Shown here piece by piece: positions 49,501 through 62,978 of a DNA stretch of 64,000 nt. The DNA is from Hippophae tibetana (taxonomy: Eukaryota > Streptophyta > Magnoliopsida > Rosales > Elaeagnaceae), in the NCBI GenBank assembly GCA_037013495.1, contig CM072810.1:81514449-81578448 (forward strand), written 5' to 3'. Each line of letters opens with the position of its first letter. Position 1 is the first letter of the stretch. The notes beneath the pieces were generated by a model that saw only the letters and a list, made by a program, of their open reading frames with translations, searched no databases and had not been told where the DNA came from. The position numbers and the translations under genes are program-made.

Positions 49501-52500
49501 TTCACCTACCGAGGGTTTAAAACTTTCGGCTCATATATTCCTTTATTTTGCTTACTGTTTTCTTAAAAGCTACTGTAACGGAGATTGAGGGGTCGACCAA
49601 AATTCTGTTTAAAAATATTCCAAAGATTCTGAATATCTAACAAATATTCTACAGATCGTACAATTATACTCACGATCTTTCCAAAGGGATATTTTTGGAA
49701 TATCAAAGGGAAATATTCATTTTCGCTGCAATTATTATTTTTATTTAATTATGGTGTTTTATGTTAAGCTATTTTAATTTTAGTGAATTGTGGAATTTAA
49801 TAGGTCTTATTTCTCATAAGTATTTTTATGCTATTATTTTTTTGGATAGATTTTCCACATTGCATAACAAAATAGCCTCATTTAGGTTGCATTACGTCTA
49901 AGGTGTTGTACAGTAAAAAAAGAAAATAGCAGGCTTGTGACGGCGAAAGAACTGATATCATTAATGAAATTATATTTTAGCAATACTTTTGCTTTTCTTT
50001 CTGGGGTTCTTGATTGAATGCCCGAATTCGACATATCAAAGGGAGTGATCATTTTTTATGGCATCACAAGGTTAGGGTTTATGGACTTGTGGATGTTGTT
50101 TTCGTTTATGGTTTCGTTCCTTATTTATTTTTGAAACCATCGTATTTTCTTCTTGATCTTTAATTCTATGTTTAATCAATACTTCTTCTTCATAAAAAAA
50201 AAGATAGCAAACAAAATATGGGTTATACTATTCATAGTATTAAAAAATAACTTTTGATAAATTAGAGTTCCAACTTCAAACGTCCGTAATTTTTTAACTC
50301 GTGTATTAAAACTACTATTATAATATATCAAATCGAAGCTTTTAACGATTCTTATTATCAGGGCATGGCTTGGCAAATAACCTCATTTTTTGAATCCAAA
50401 TTAATCTGTATACTTCACCTACCGAGGGTTTAAAACTTTCGGCTCATATATTCCTTTATTTTGCTTACTGTTTTCTTAAAAGCAACTGTAACGGAGATTG
50501 AGGGGTCGACCAAAAGTCTGTTTAAAAATATTCCAAAGATTCTGAATATCTAACAAATATTCCCAAGATCGTACAAATATACTCACGATCTTTCCAAAGG
50601 GATATTTTTGGAATATCAAAGGGAAATATTCATTTTCGGTGCAATTATTATTTTTATTTAATTATGGTCCTTTTATGTTAAGCTATTTTATTTTTAGTGA
50701 ATTGTGGAATTTAATAGGTCTTATTTCTCAAAAGTATTTTTATGCTATTATTCTTTTGGATAGATTTTCCACATTGCACAACAAAATACCCTCATTTAGG
50801 TTGCATTACGTCTAAGGTGTTGTACTGTAAAAAAGAAAATACCAGGCTTGTGACGGTGAAAGAACTGATATCATTAATGAAATTATATTTTAGCAATACT
50901 TTTGCTTTTCTTTCTGGGGTTCTTGATTGAATGCCCGAATTCGACATATCAAAGGGAGTGATCATTTTTTATGGCATCACACGGTTAGGGTTTTATGGAC
51001 TTGTGGATGTTGTTTTCGTTTGTGGTTTCGTTTCTTATTTATTTTTGAAACCATCTTATTTTCTTCTTGATCTTTAATTCTATGTTTAATCAATACTTCT
51101 TCTTCATAAAAAAAATATAGCAAACAAAAGACGGGTTATACTAATCATAGTATTAAAAAAGAAATTTTGATAAATTAGAGTTCTAACTTCAAACGTCCGT
51201 AATTTTTTAACTCGGGTATCGAAACTATTATTATAATATATCAAACCGAAGCTTTTAACGATTCTTATTATCAGGGCATGGCTTGGCAAATAACCTCATT
51301 TTTTGAATCCAAATTAATCTATATACTTCACCTACCGAGGGTTTAAAACTTTCGGCTCATATATTCCTTTATTTTGCTTACTGTTTTCTTAAAAGCTACT
51401 GTAACGGAGATTGAGGGGTCGACCAAAATTCTGTTTAAAAATATTCCAAAGATTCTGAATATCTAACAAATATTCTACAGATCGTACAATTATACTCACG
51501 ATCTTTCCAAAGGGATATTTTTGGAATATCAAAGGGAAATATTCATTTTCGGTGCAATTATTATTTTTATTTAATTATGGTGTTTTATGTTAAGCTATTT
51601 TAATTTTAGTGAATTGTGGAATTTAATAGGTCTTATTTCTCATAAGTATTTTTATGCTATTATTCTTTTGGATAGATTTTCCACATTGCATAACAAAATA
51701 GCCTCATTTAGGTTGCATTACGTCTAAGGTGTTGTACAGTAAAAAAAGAAAATAGCAGGCTTGTGACGGCGAAAGAACTGATATCATTAATGAAATTATA
51801 TTTTAGCAATACTTTTGCTTTTCTTTCTGGGGTTCTTGATTGAATGCCCGAATTCGACATATCAAAGGGAGTGATCATTTTTTATGGCATCACAAGGTTA
51901 GGGTTTATGGACTTGTGGATGTTGTTTTCGTTTATGGTTTCGTTCCTTATTTATTTTTGAAACCATCGTATTTTCTTCTTGATCTTTAATTCTATGTTTA
52001 ATCAATACTTCTTCTTCATAAAAAAAAAGATAGCAAACAAAATATGGGTTATACTATTCATAGTATTAAAAAATAACTTTTGATAAATTAGAGTTCCAAC
52101 TTCAAACGTCCGTAATTTTTTAACTCGTGTATTAAAACTACTATTATAATATATCAAATCGAAGCTTTTAACGATTCTTATTATCAGGGCATGGCTTGGC
52201 AAATAACCTCATTTTTTGAATCCAAATTAATCTGTATACTTCACCTACCGAGGGTTTAAAACTTTCGGCTCATATATTCCTTTATTTTGCTTACTGTTTT
52301 CTTAAAAGCAACTGTAACGGAGATTGAGGGGTCGACCAAAAGTCTGTTTAAAAATATTCCAAAGATTCTGAATATCTAACAAATATTCCCAAGATCGTAC
52401 AAATATACTCACGATCTTTCCAAAGGGATATTTTTGGAATATCAAAGGGAAATATTCATTTTCGGTGCAATTATTATTTTTATTTAATTATGGTCCTTTT

Positions 52501-55500
52501 ATGTTAAGCTATTTTATTTTTAGTGAATTGTGGAATTTAATAGGTCTTATTTCTCAAAAGTATTTTTATGCTATTATTCTTTTGGATAGATTTTCCACAT
52601 TGCACAACAAAATACCCTCATTTAGGTTGCATTACGTCTAAGGTGTTGTACTGTAAAAAAGAAAATACCAGGCTTGTGACGGTGAAAGAACTGATATCAT
52701 TAATGAAATTATATTTTAGCAATACTTTTGCTTTTCTTTCTGGGGTTCTTGATTGAATGCCCGAATTCGACATATCAAAGGGAGTGATCATTTTTTATGG
52801 CATCACACGGTTAGGGTTTTATGGACTTGTGGATGTTGTTTTCGTTTGTGGTTTCGTTTCTTATTTATTTTTGAAACCATCTTATTTTCTTCTTGATCTT
52901 TAATTCTATGTTTAATCAATACTTCTTCTTCATAAAAAAAATATAGCAAACAAAAGACGGGTTATACTAATCATAGTATTAAAAAAGAAATTTTGATAAA
53001 TTAGAGTTCTAACTTCAAACGTCCGTAATTTTTTAACTCGGGTATCGAAACTATTATTATAATATATCAAACCGAAGCTTTTAACGATTCTTATTATCAG
53101 GGCATGGCTTGGCAAATAACCTCATTTTTTGAATCCAAATTAATCTATATACTTCACCTACCGAGGGTTTAAAACTTTCGGCTCATATATTCCTTTATTT
53201 TGCTTACTGTTTTCTTAAAAGCTACTGTAACGGAGATTGAGGGGTCGACCAAAATTCTGTTTAAAAATATTCCAAAGATTCTGAATATCTAACAAATATT
53301 CTACAGATCGTACAATTATACTCACGATCTTTCCAAAGGGATATTTTTGGAATATCAAAGGGAAATATTCATTTTCGGTGCAATTATTATTTTTATTTAA
53401 TTATGGTGTTTTATGTTAAGCTATTTTAATTTTAGTGAATTGTGGAATTTAATAGGTCTTATTTCTCATAAGTATTTTTATGCTATTATTCTTTTGGATA
53501 GATTTTCCACATTGCATAACAAAATAGCCTCATTTAGGTTGCATTACGTCTAAGGTGTTGTACAGTAAAAAAAGAAAATAGCAGGCTTGTGACGGCGAAA
53601 GAACTGATATCATTAATGAAATTATATTTTAGCAATACTTTTGCTTTTCTTTCTGGGGTTCTTGATTGAATGCCCGAATTCGACATATCAAAGGGAGTGA
53701 TCATTTTTTATGGCATCACAAGGTTAGGGTTTATGGACTTGTGGATGTTGTTTTCGTTTATGGTTTCGTTCCTTATTTATTTTTGAAACCATCGTATTTT
53801 CTTCTTGATCTTTAATTCTATGTTTAATCAATACTTCTTCTTCATAAAAAAAAAGATAGCAAACAAAATATGGGTTATACTATTCATAGTATTAAAAAAT
53901 AACTTTTGATAAATTAGAGTTCCAACTTCAAACGTCCGTAATTTTTTAACTCGTGTATTAAAACTACTATTATAATATATCAAATCGAAGCTTTTAACGA
54001 TTCTTATTATCAGGGCATGGCTTGGCAAATAACCTCATTTTTTGAATCCAAATTAATCTGTATACTTCACCTACCGAGGGTTTAAAACTTTCGGCTCATA
54101 TATTCCTTTATTTTGCTTACTGTTTTCTTAAAAGCAACTGTAACGGAGATTGAGGGGTCGACCAAAAGTCTGTTTAAAAATATTCCAAAGATTCTGAATA
54201 TCTAACAAATATTCCCAAGATCGTACAAATATACTCACGATCTTTCCAAAGGGATATTTTTGGAATATCAAAGGGAAATATTCATTTTCGGTGCAATTAT
54301 TATTTTTATTTAATTATGGTCCTTTTATGTTAAGCTATTTTATTTTTAGTGAATTGTGGAATTTAATAGGTCTTATTTCTCAAAAGTATTTTTATGCTAT
54401 TATTCTTTTGGATAGATTTTCCACATTGCACAACAAAATACCCTCATTTAGGTTGCATTACGTCTAAGGTGTTGTACTGTAAAAAAGAAAATACCAGGCT
54501 TGTGACGGTGAAAGAACTGATATCATTAATGAAATTATATTTTAGCAATACTTTTGCTTTTCTTTCTGGGGTTCTTGATTGAATGCCCGAATTCGACATA
54601 TCAAAGGGAGTGATCATTTTTTATGGCATCACACGGTTAGGGTTTTATGGACTTGTGGATGTTGTTTTCGTTTGTGGTTTCGTTTCTTATTTATTTTTGA
54701 AACCATCTTATTTTCTTCTTGATCTTTAATTCTATGTTTAATCAATACTTCTTCTTCATAAAAAAAATATAGCAAACAAAAGACGGGTTATACTAATCAT
54801 AGTATTAAAAAAGAAATTTTGATAAATTAGAGTTCTAACTTCAAACGTCCGTAATTTTTTAACTCGGGTATCGAAACTATTATTATAATATATCAAACCG
54901 AAGCTTTTAACGATTCTTATTATCAGGGCATGGCTTGGCAAATAACCTCATTTTTTGAATCCAAATTAATCTATATACTTCACCTACCGAGGGTTTAAAA
55001 CTTTCGGCTCATATATTCCTTTATTTTGCTTACTGTTTTCTTAAAAGCTACTGTAACGGAGATTGAGGGGTCGACCAAAATTCTGTTTAAAAATATTCCA
55101 AAGATTCTGAATATCTAACAAATATTCTACAGATCGTACAATTATACTCACGATCTTTCCAAAGGGATATTTTTGGAATATCAAAGGGAAATATTCATTT
55201 TCGGTGCAATTATTATTTTTATTTAATTATGGTGTTTTATGTTAAGCTATTTTAATTTTAGTGAATTGTGGAATTTAATAGGTCTTATTTCTCATAAGTA
55301 TTTTTATGCTATTATTCTTTTGGATAGATTTTCCACATTGCATAACAAAATAGCCTCATTTAGGTTGCATTACGTCTAAGGTGTTGTACAGTAAAAAAAG
55401 AAAATAGCAGGCTTGTGACGGCGAAAGAACTGATATCATTAATGAAATTATATTTTAGCAATACTTTTGCTTTTCTTTCTGGGGTTCTTGATTGAATGCC

Positions 55501-58500
55501 CGAATTCGACATATCAAAGGGAGTGATCATTTTTTATGGCATCACAAGGTTAGGGTTTATGGACTTGTGGATGTTGTTTTCGTTTATGGTTTCGTTCCTT
55601 ATTTATTTTTGAAACCATCGTATTTTCTTCTTGATCTTTAATTCTATGTTTAATCAATACTTCTTCTTCATAAAAAAAAAGATAGCAAACAAAATATGGG
55701 TTATACTATTCATAGTATTAAAAAATAACTTTTGATAAATTAGAGTTCCAACTTCAAACGTCCGTAATTTTTTAACTCGTGTATTAAAACTACTATTATA
55801 ATATATCAAATCGAAGCTTTTAACGATTCTTATTATCAGGGCATGGCTTGGCAAATAACCTCATTTTTTGAATCCAAATTAATCTGTATACTTCACCTAC
55901 CGAGGGTTTAAAACTTTCGGCTCATATATTCCTTTATTTTGCTTACTGTTTTCTTAAAAGCAACTGTAACGGAGATTGAGGGGTCGACCAAAAGTCTGTT
56001 TAAAAATATTCCAAAGATTCTGAATATCTAACAAATATTCCCAAGATCGTACAAATATACTCACGATCTTTCCAAAGGGATATTTTTGGAATATCAAAGG
56101 GAAATATTCATTTTCGGTGCAATTATTATTTTTATTTAATTATGGTCCTTTTATGTTAAGCTATTTTATTTTTAGTGAATTGTGGAATTTAATAGGTCTT
56201 ATTTCTCAAAAGTATTTTTATGCTATTATTCTTTTGGATAGATTTTCCACATTGCACAACAAAATACCCTCATTTAGGTTGCATTACGTCTAAGGTGTTG
56301 TACTGTAAAAAAGAAAATACCAGGCTTGTGACGGTGAAAGAACTGATATCATTAATGAAATTATATTTTAGCAATACTTTTGCTTTTCTTTCTGGGGTTC
56401 TTGATTGAATGCCCGAATTCGACATATCAAAGGGAGTGATCATTTTTTATGGCATCACACGGTTAGGGTTTTATGGACTTGTGGATGTTGTTTTCGTTTG
56501 TGGTTTCGTTTCTTATTTATTTTTGAAACCATCTTATTTTCTTCTTGATCTTTAATTCTATGTTTAATCAATACTTCTTCTTCATAAAAAAAATATAGCA
56601 AACAAAAGACGGGTTATACTAATCATAGTATTAAAAAAGAAATTTTGATAAATTAGAGTTCTAACTTCAAACGTCCGTAATTTTTTAACTCGGGTATCGA
56701 AACTATTATTATAATATATCAAACCGAAGCTTTTAACGATTCTTATTATCAGGGCATGGCTTGGCAAATAACCTCATTTTTTGAATCCAAATTAATCTAT
56801 ATACTTCACCTACCGAGGGTTTAAAACTTTCGGCTCATATATTCCTTTATTTTGCTTACTGTTTTCTTAAAAGCTACTGTAACGGAGATTGAGGGGTCGA
56901 CCAAAATTCTGTTTAAAAATATTCCAAAGATTCTGAATATCTAACAAATATTCTACAGATCGTACAATTATACTCACGATCTTTCCAAAGGGATATTTTT
57001 GGAATATCAAAGGGAAATATTCATTTTCGGTGCAATTATTATTTTTATTTAATTATGGTGTTTTATGTTAAGCTATTTTAATTTTAGTGAATTGTGGAAT
57101 TTAATAGGTCTTATTTCTCATAAGTATTTTTATGCTATTATTCTTTTGGATAGATTTTCCACATTGCATAACAAAATAGCCTCATTTAGGTTGCATTACG
57201 TCTAAGGTGTTGTACAGTAAAAAAAGAAAATAGCAGGCTTGTGACGGCGAAAGAACTGATATCATTAATGAAATTATATTTTAGCAATACTTTTGCTTTT
57301 CTTTCTGGGGTTCTTGATTGAATGCCCGAATTCGACATATCAAAGGGAGTGATCATTTTTTATGGCATCACAAGGTTAGGGTTTATGGACTTGTGGATGT
57401 TGTTTTCGTTTATGGTTTCGTTCCTTATTTATTTTTGAAACCATCGTATTTTCTTCTTGATCTTTAATTCTATGTTTAATCAATACTTCTTCTTCATAAA
57501 AAAAAAGATAGCAAACAAAATATGGGTTATACTATTCATAGTATTAAAAAATAACTTTTGATAAATTAGAGTTCCAACTTCAAACGTCCGTAATTTTTTA
57601 ACTCGTGTATTAAAACTACTATTATAATATATCAAATCGAAGCTTTTAACGATTCTTATTATCAGGGCATGGCTTGGCAAATAACCTCATTTTTTGAATC
57701 CAAATTAATCTGTATACTTCACCTACCGAGGGTTTAAAACTTTCGGCTCATATATTCCTTTATTTTGCTTACTGTTTTCTTAAAAGCAACTGTAACGGAG
57801 ATTGAGGGGTCGACCAAAAGTCTGTTTAAAAATATTCCAAAGATTCTGAATATCTAACAAATATTCCCAAGATCGTACAAATATACTCACGATCTTTCCA
57901 AAGGGATATTTTTGGAATATCAAAGGGAAATATTCATTTTCGGTGCAATTATTATTTTTATTTAATTATGGTCCTTTTATGTTAAGCTATTTTATTTTTA
58001 GTGAATTGTGGAATTTAATAGGTCTTATTTCTCAAAAGTATTTTTATGCTATTATTCTTTTGGATAGATTTTCCACATTGCACAACAAAATACCCTCATT
58101 TAGGTTGCATTACGTCTAAGGTGTTGTACTGTAAAAAAGAAAATACCAGGCTTGTGACGGTGAAAGAACTGATATCATTAATGAAATTATATTTTAGCAA
58201 TACTTTTGCTTTTCTTTCTGGGGTTCTTGATTGAATGCCCGAATTCGACATATCAAAGGGAGTGATCATTTTTTATGGCATCACACGGTTAGGGTTTTAT
58301 GGACTTGTGGATGTTGTTTTCGTTTGTGGTTTCGTTTCTTATTTATTTTTGAAACCATCTTATTTTCTTCTTGATCTTTAATTCTATGTTTAATCAATAC
58401 TTCTTCTTCATAAAAAAAATATAGCAAACAAAAGACGGGTTATACTAATCATAGTATTAAAAAAGAAATTTTGATAAATTAGAGTTCTAACTTCAAACGT

Positions 58501-61149
58501 CCGTAATTTTTTAACTCGGGTATCGAAACTATTATTATAATATATCAAACCGAAGCTTTTAACGATTCTTATTATCAGGGCATGGCTTGGCAAATAACCT
58601 CATTTTTTGAATCCAAATTAATCTATATACTTCACCTACCGAGGGTTTAAAACTTTCGGCTCATATATTCCTTTATTTTGCTTACTGTTTTCTTAAAAGC
58701 TACTGTAACGGAGATTGAGGGGTCGACCAAAATTCTGTTTAAAAATATTCCAAAGATTCTGAATATCTAACAAATATTCTACAGATCGTACAATTATACT
58801 CACGATCTTTCCAAAGGGATATTTTTGGAATATCAAAGGGAAATATTCATTTTCGGTGCAATTATTATTTTTATTTAATTATGGTGTTTTATGTTAAGCT
58901 ATTTTAATTTTAGTGAATTGTGGAATTTAATAGGTCTTATTTCTCATAAGTATTTTTATGCTATTATTCTTTTGGATAGATTTTCCACATTGCATAACAA
59001 AATAGCCTCATTTAGGTTGCATTACGTCTAAGGTGTTGTACAGTAAAAAAAGAAAATAGCAGGCTTGTGACGGCGAAAGAACTGATATCATTAATGAAAT
59101 TATATTTTAGCAATACTTTTGCTTTTCTTTCTGGGGTTCTTGATTGAATGCCCGAATTCGACATATCAAAGGGAGTGATCATTTTTTATGGCATCACAAG
59201 GTTAGGGTTTATGGACTTGTGGATGTTGTTTTCGTTTATGGTTTCGTTCCTTATTTATTTTTGAAACCATCGTATTTTCTTCTTGATCTTTAATTCTATG
59301 TTTAATCAATACTTCTTCTTCATAAAAAAAAAGATAGCAAACAAAATATGGGTTATACTATTCATAGTATTAAAAAATAACTTTTGATAAATTAGAGTTC
59401 CAACTTCAAACGTCCGTAATTTTTTAACTCGTGTATTAAAACTACTATTATAATATATCAAATCGAAGCTTTTAACGATTCTTATTATCAGGGCATGGCT
59501 TGGCAAATAACCTCATTTTTTGAATCCAAATTAATCTGTATACTTCACCTACCGAGGGTTTAAAACTTTCGGCTCATATATTCCTTTATTTTGCTTACTG
59601 TTTTCTTAAAAGCAACTGTAACGGAGATTGAGGGGTCGACCAAAAGTCTGTTTAAAAATATTCCAAAGATTTTGAATATCTAACAAATATTCCCAAGATC
59701 GTACAAATATACTCACGATCTTTCCAAAGGGATATTTTTGGAATATCAAAGGGAAATATTCATTTTCGGTGCAATTATTATTTTTATTTAATTATGGTCC
59801 TTTTATGTTAAGCTATTTTATTTTTAGTGAATTGTGGAATTTAATAGGTCTTATTTCTCAAAAGTATTTTTATGCTATTATTCTTTTGGATAGATTTTCC
59901 ACATTGCACAACAAAATACCCTCATTTAGGTTGCATTACGTCTAAGGTGTTGTACTGTAAAAAAGAAAATACCAGGCTTGTGACGGTGAAAGAACTGATA
60001 TCATTAATGAAATTATATTTTAGCGATACTTTTGCTTTTCTTTCTGGGGTTCTTGATTGAATGCCCGAATTCGACATATCAAAGGGAGTGATCATTTTTT
60101 ATGGCATCACACGGTTAGGGTTTTATGGACTTGTGGATGCTGTTTTCGTTTGTGGTTTCGTTTCTTATTTATTTTTGAAACCATCTTATTTTCTTCTTGA
60201 TCTTTAATTCTATGTTTAATCAATACTTCTTCTTCATAAAAAAGATATAGCAAACAAAAGACGGGTTATACTAATCATAGTATTAAAAAAGAAATTTTGA
60301 TAAATTAGAGTTCTAACTTCAAACGTCCGTAATTTTTTAACTCGGGTATCGAAACTATTATTATAATATATCAAACCGAAGCTTTTAACGATTCTTATTA
60401 TCAGGGCATGGCTTGGCAAATAACCTCATTTTTTGAATCCAAATTAATCTATATACTTCACCTACCGAGGGTTTAAAACTTTCGGCTCATATATTCCTTT
60501 ATTTTGCTTACTGTTTTCTTAAAAGCTACTGTAACGGAGATTGAGGGGTCGACCAAAATTCTGTTTAAAAATATTCCAAAGATTCTGAATATCTAACAAA
60601 TATTCTACAGATCGTACAATTATACTCACGATCTTTCCAAAGGGATATTTTTGGAATATCAAAGGGAAATATTCATTTTCGGTGCAATTATTATTTTTAT
60701 TTAATTATGGTGTTTTATGTTAAGCTATTTTAATTTTAGTGAATTGTGGAATTTAATAGGTCTTATTTCTCATAAGTATTTTTATGCTATTATTCTTTTG
60801 GATAGATTTTCCACATTGCATAACAAAATAGCCTCATTTAGGTTGCATTACGTCTAAGGTGTTGTACAGTAAAAAAAGAAAATAGCAGGCTTGTGACGGC
60901 GAAAGAACTGATATCATTAATGAAATTATATTTTAGCAATACTTTTGCTTTTCTTTCTGGGGTTCTTGATTGAATGCCCGAATTCGACATATCAAAGGGA
61001 GTGATCATTTTTTATGGCATCACAAGGTTAGGGTTTATGGACTTGTGGATGTTGTTTTCGTTTATGGTTTCGTTCCTTATTTATTTTTGAAACCATCGTA
61101 TTTTCTTCATGATCTTTAATTCTATGTTTAATCAATACTTCTTCTTCAT
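46541..61149 (+). repeat. Homogenised alpha-beta dimer higher-order repeat, eight copies (1,826 bp each)
   Basis: Copies start near 46541, 48367, 50194, 52020, 53846, 55672, 57498 and 59324. Alpha has AATATGGG, AAAAAATAACTTTT, GTGTATTAAAAC, AAGCAACTG, AAAGTCTG and TATTCCCAAG. Beta has AGACGGGTTATAC, TACTAATCATAG, GTTCTAACTTC, ACTCGGGTATC, CAAACCGAAG, CTATATACTT, AAATTCTG, ATGGTGTTTTATG and AGGGTTTATGG. Copies 1-2 share TTTCGCTGC, TTATTTTTTTGG and GGTTTTGTTT. Copies 3-7 look identical by eye, with TTTCGGTGC, TTATTCTTTTGG and GGTTTCGTTT. Copy 8 has private changes (GATTTTGAAT, AGCGATAC, GGATGCTG). Both monomers carry GATTGA, so the recurring forward frame is closed throughout. Confidence 0.96.
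48245..48254 (+). other. Ten-base plant-telomere-like motif in beta monomers, example in M53
   Basis: TTAGGGTTTA is a 10-base match to a TTTAGGG repeat array and occurs once in each beta monomer because of a one-base loss. Other monomers have TTAGGGTTTTA and match nine bases. There is never a second tandem unit, so this is probably chance and not an interstitial telomere. Confidence 0.5.
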
Positions 61150-62065
61150 AAAAAAAAAGATAGCAAACAAAATATGGGTTATACTATTCATAGTATTAAA
61201 AAATAACTTTTGATAAATTAGAGTTCCAACTTCAAACGTCCGTAATTTTTTAACTCGTGTATTAAAACTACTATTATAATATATCAAATCGAAGCTTTTA
61301 ACGATTCTTATTATCAGGGCATGGCTTGGCAAATAACCTCATTTTTTGAATCCAAATTAATCTGTATACTTCACCTACCGAGGGTTTAAAACTTTCGGCT
61401 CATATATTCCTTTATTTTGCTTACTGTTTTCTTAAAAGCAACTGTAACGGAGATTGAGGGGTCGACCAAAAGTCTGTTTAAAAATATTCCAAAGATTCTG
61501 AATATCTAACAAATATTCTCAAGATCGTACAAATATACTCACGATCTTTCCAAAGGGATATTTTTGGAATATCAAAGGGAAATATTCATTTTCGGTGCAA
61601 TTATTATTTTTATTTAATTATGGTCGTTTTATGTTAAGCTATTTTATTTTTAGTGAATTGTGGAATTTAATAGGTCTTATTTCTCAAAAGTATTTTTATG
61701 CTATTATTCTTTTGGATAGATTTTCCACATTGCACAACAAAATACCCTCATTTAGGTTGCATTACGTCTAAGGTGTTGTACTGTAAAAAAGAAAATACCA
61801 GGCTTGTGACGGTGAAAGAACTGATATCATTAATGAAATTATATTTTAGCAATACTTTTGCTTTTCTTTCTGGGGTTCTTGATTGAATGCCCGAATTCGA
61901 CATATCAAAGGGAGTGATCATTTTTTATGGCATCACACGGTTAGGGTTTTATGGACTTGTGGATGTTGTTTTCGTTTGTGGTTTCGTTTCTTATTTATTT
62001 TTGAAACCATCTTATTTTCTTCTTGATCTTTAATTCTATGTTTAATCAATACTTCTTCTTCATAA
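61150..62065 (+). repeat. Alpha monomer M68 at the end of the dimer block
   Basis: M68 is a standard alpha monomer with TATTCTCAAG instead of TATTCCCAAG and GGTCGTTTT instead of GGTCCTTTT (near 61624). It is followed by AAAAAAGATATAGC, the variant also seen after the alpha monomers of copy 8 (near 60238) and M69. The last three units therefore share a sublineage distinct from copies 1-7. Confidence 0.9.
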
Positions 62066-62978
62066 AAAAGATATAGCAAACAAAAGACGGGTTATAATAA
62101 TCATAGTATTAAAAAAGAAATTTTGATAAATTAGAGTTCTAACTTCAAACGTCCGTAATTTTTTAACTCGGGTATCGAAACTATTATTATAATATATCAA
62201 ACCGAAGCTTTTAACGATTCTTATTATCAGGGCATGGCTTGGCAAATAACCTCATTTTTTGAATCCAAATTAATCTGTATACTTCACCTACCGAGGGTTT
62301 AAAACTTTCGGCTCATATATTCCTTTATTTTGCTTACTGTTTTCTTAAAAGCAACTGTAACGGAGATTGAGGGGTCGACCAAAAGTCTGTTTAAAAATAT
62401 TCCAAAGATTCTGAATATCTAACAAATATTCTCAAGATCGTACAAATATACTCACGATCTTTCCAAAGGGATATTTTTGGAATATCAAAGGGAAATATTC
62501 ATTTTCGGTGCAATTTTTATTTTTATTTAATTATGGTCCTTTTATGTTAAGCTATTTTATTTTTAGTGAATTGTGGAATTTAATAGGTCTTATTTCTCAA
62601 AAGTATTTTTATGCTATTATTCTTTTGGATAGAATTTCCACATTGCACAACAAAATACCCTCATTTAGGTTGCATTACGTCTAAGGTGTTGTACTGTAAA
62701 AAAGAAAATACCAGGCTTGTGACGGTGAAAGAACTGATATCATTAATGAAATTATATTTTAGCAATACTTTTGCTTTTCTTTCTGGGGTTCTTGATTGAA
62801 TGCCCGAATTCGACATATCAAAGGGAGTGATCATTTTTTATGGCATCACACGGTTAGGGTTTTATGGACTTGTGGATGTTGTTTTCGTTTGTGGTTTCGT
62901 TTCTTATTTATTTTTGAAACCATCTTATTTTCTTCTTGATCTTTAATTCTATGTTTAATCAATACTTCTTCTTCATAA
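62066..62978 (+). repeat. Chimeric monomer M69 (beta start, alpha end)
   Basis: M69 has beta marks at its start (GACGGG, GTTCTAACTTC, ACTCGGG, CAAACCGAAG near 62199). From 62277 it has alpha marks (CTGTATAC, AAGCAACTG, AAAGTCTG, ATACCCTC, GTACTG, CACACGG). The switch falls in the identical stretch between about 62204 and 62277. Private changes are GTTATAATAATC near 62094, CAATTTTTATT near 62511 and AGAATTTCC near 62631. It breaks the alpha-beta alternation, since the next monomer M70 is beta again. Confidence 0.9.
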
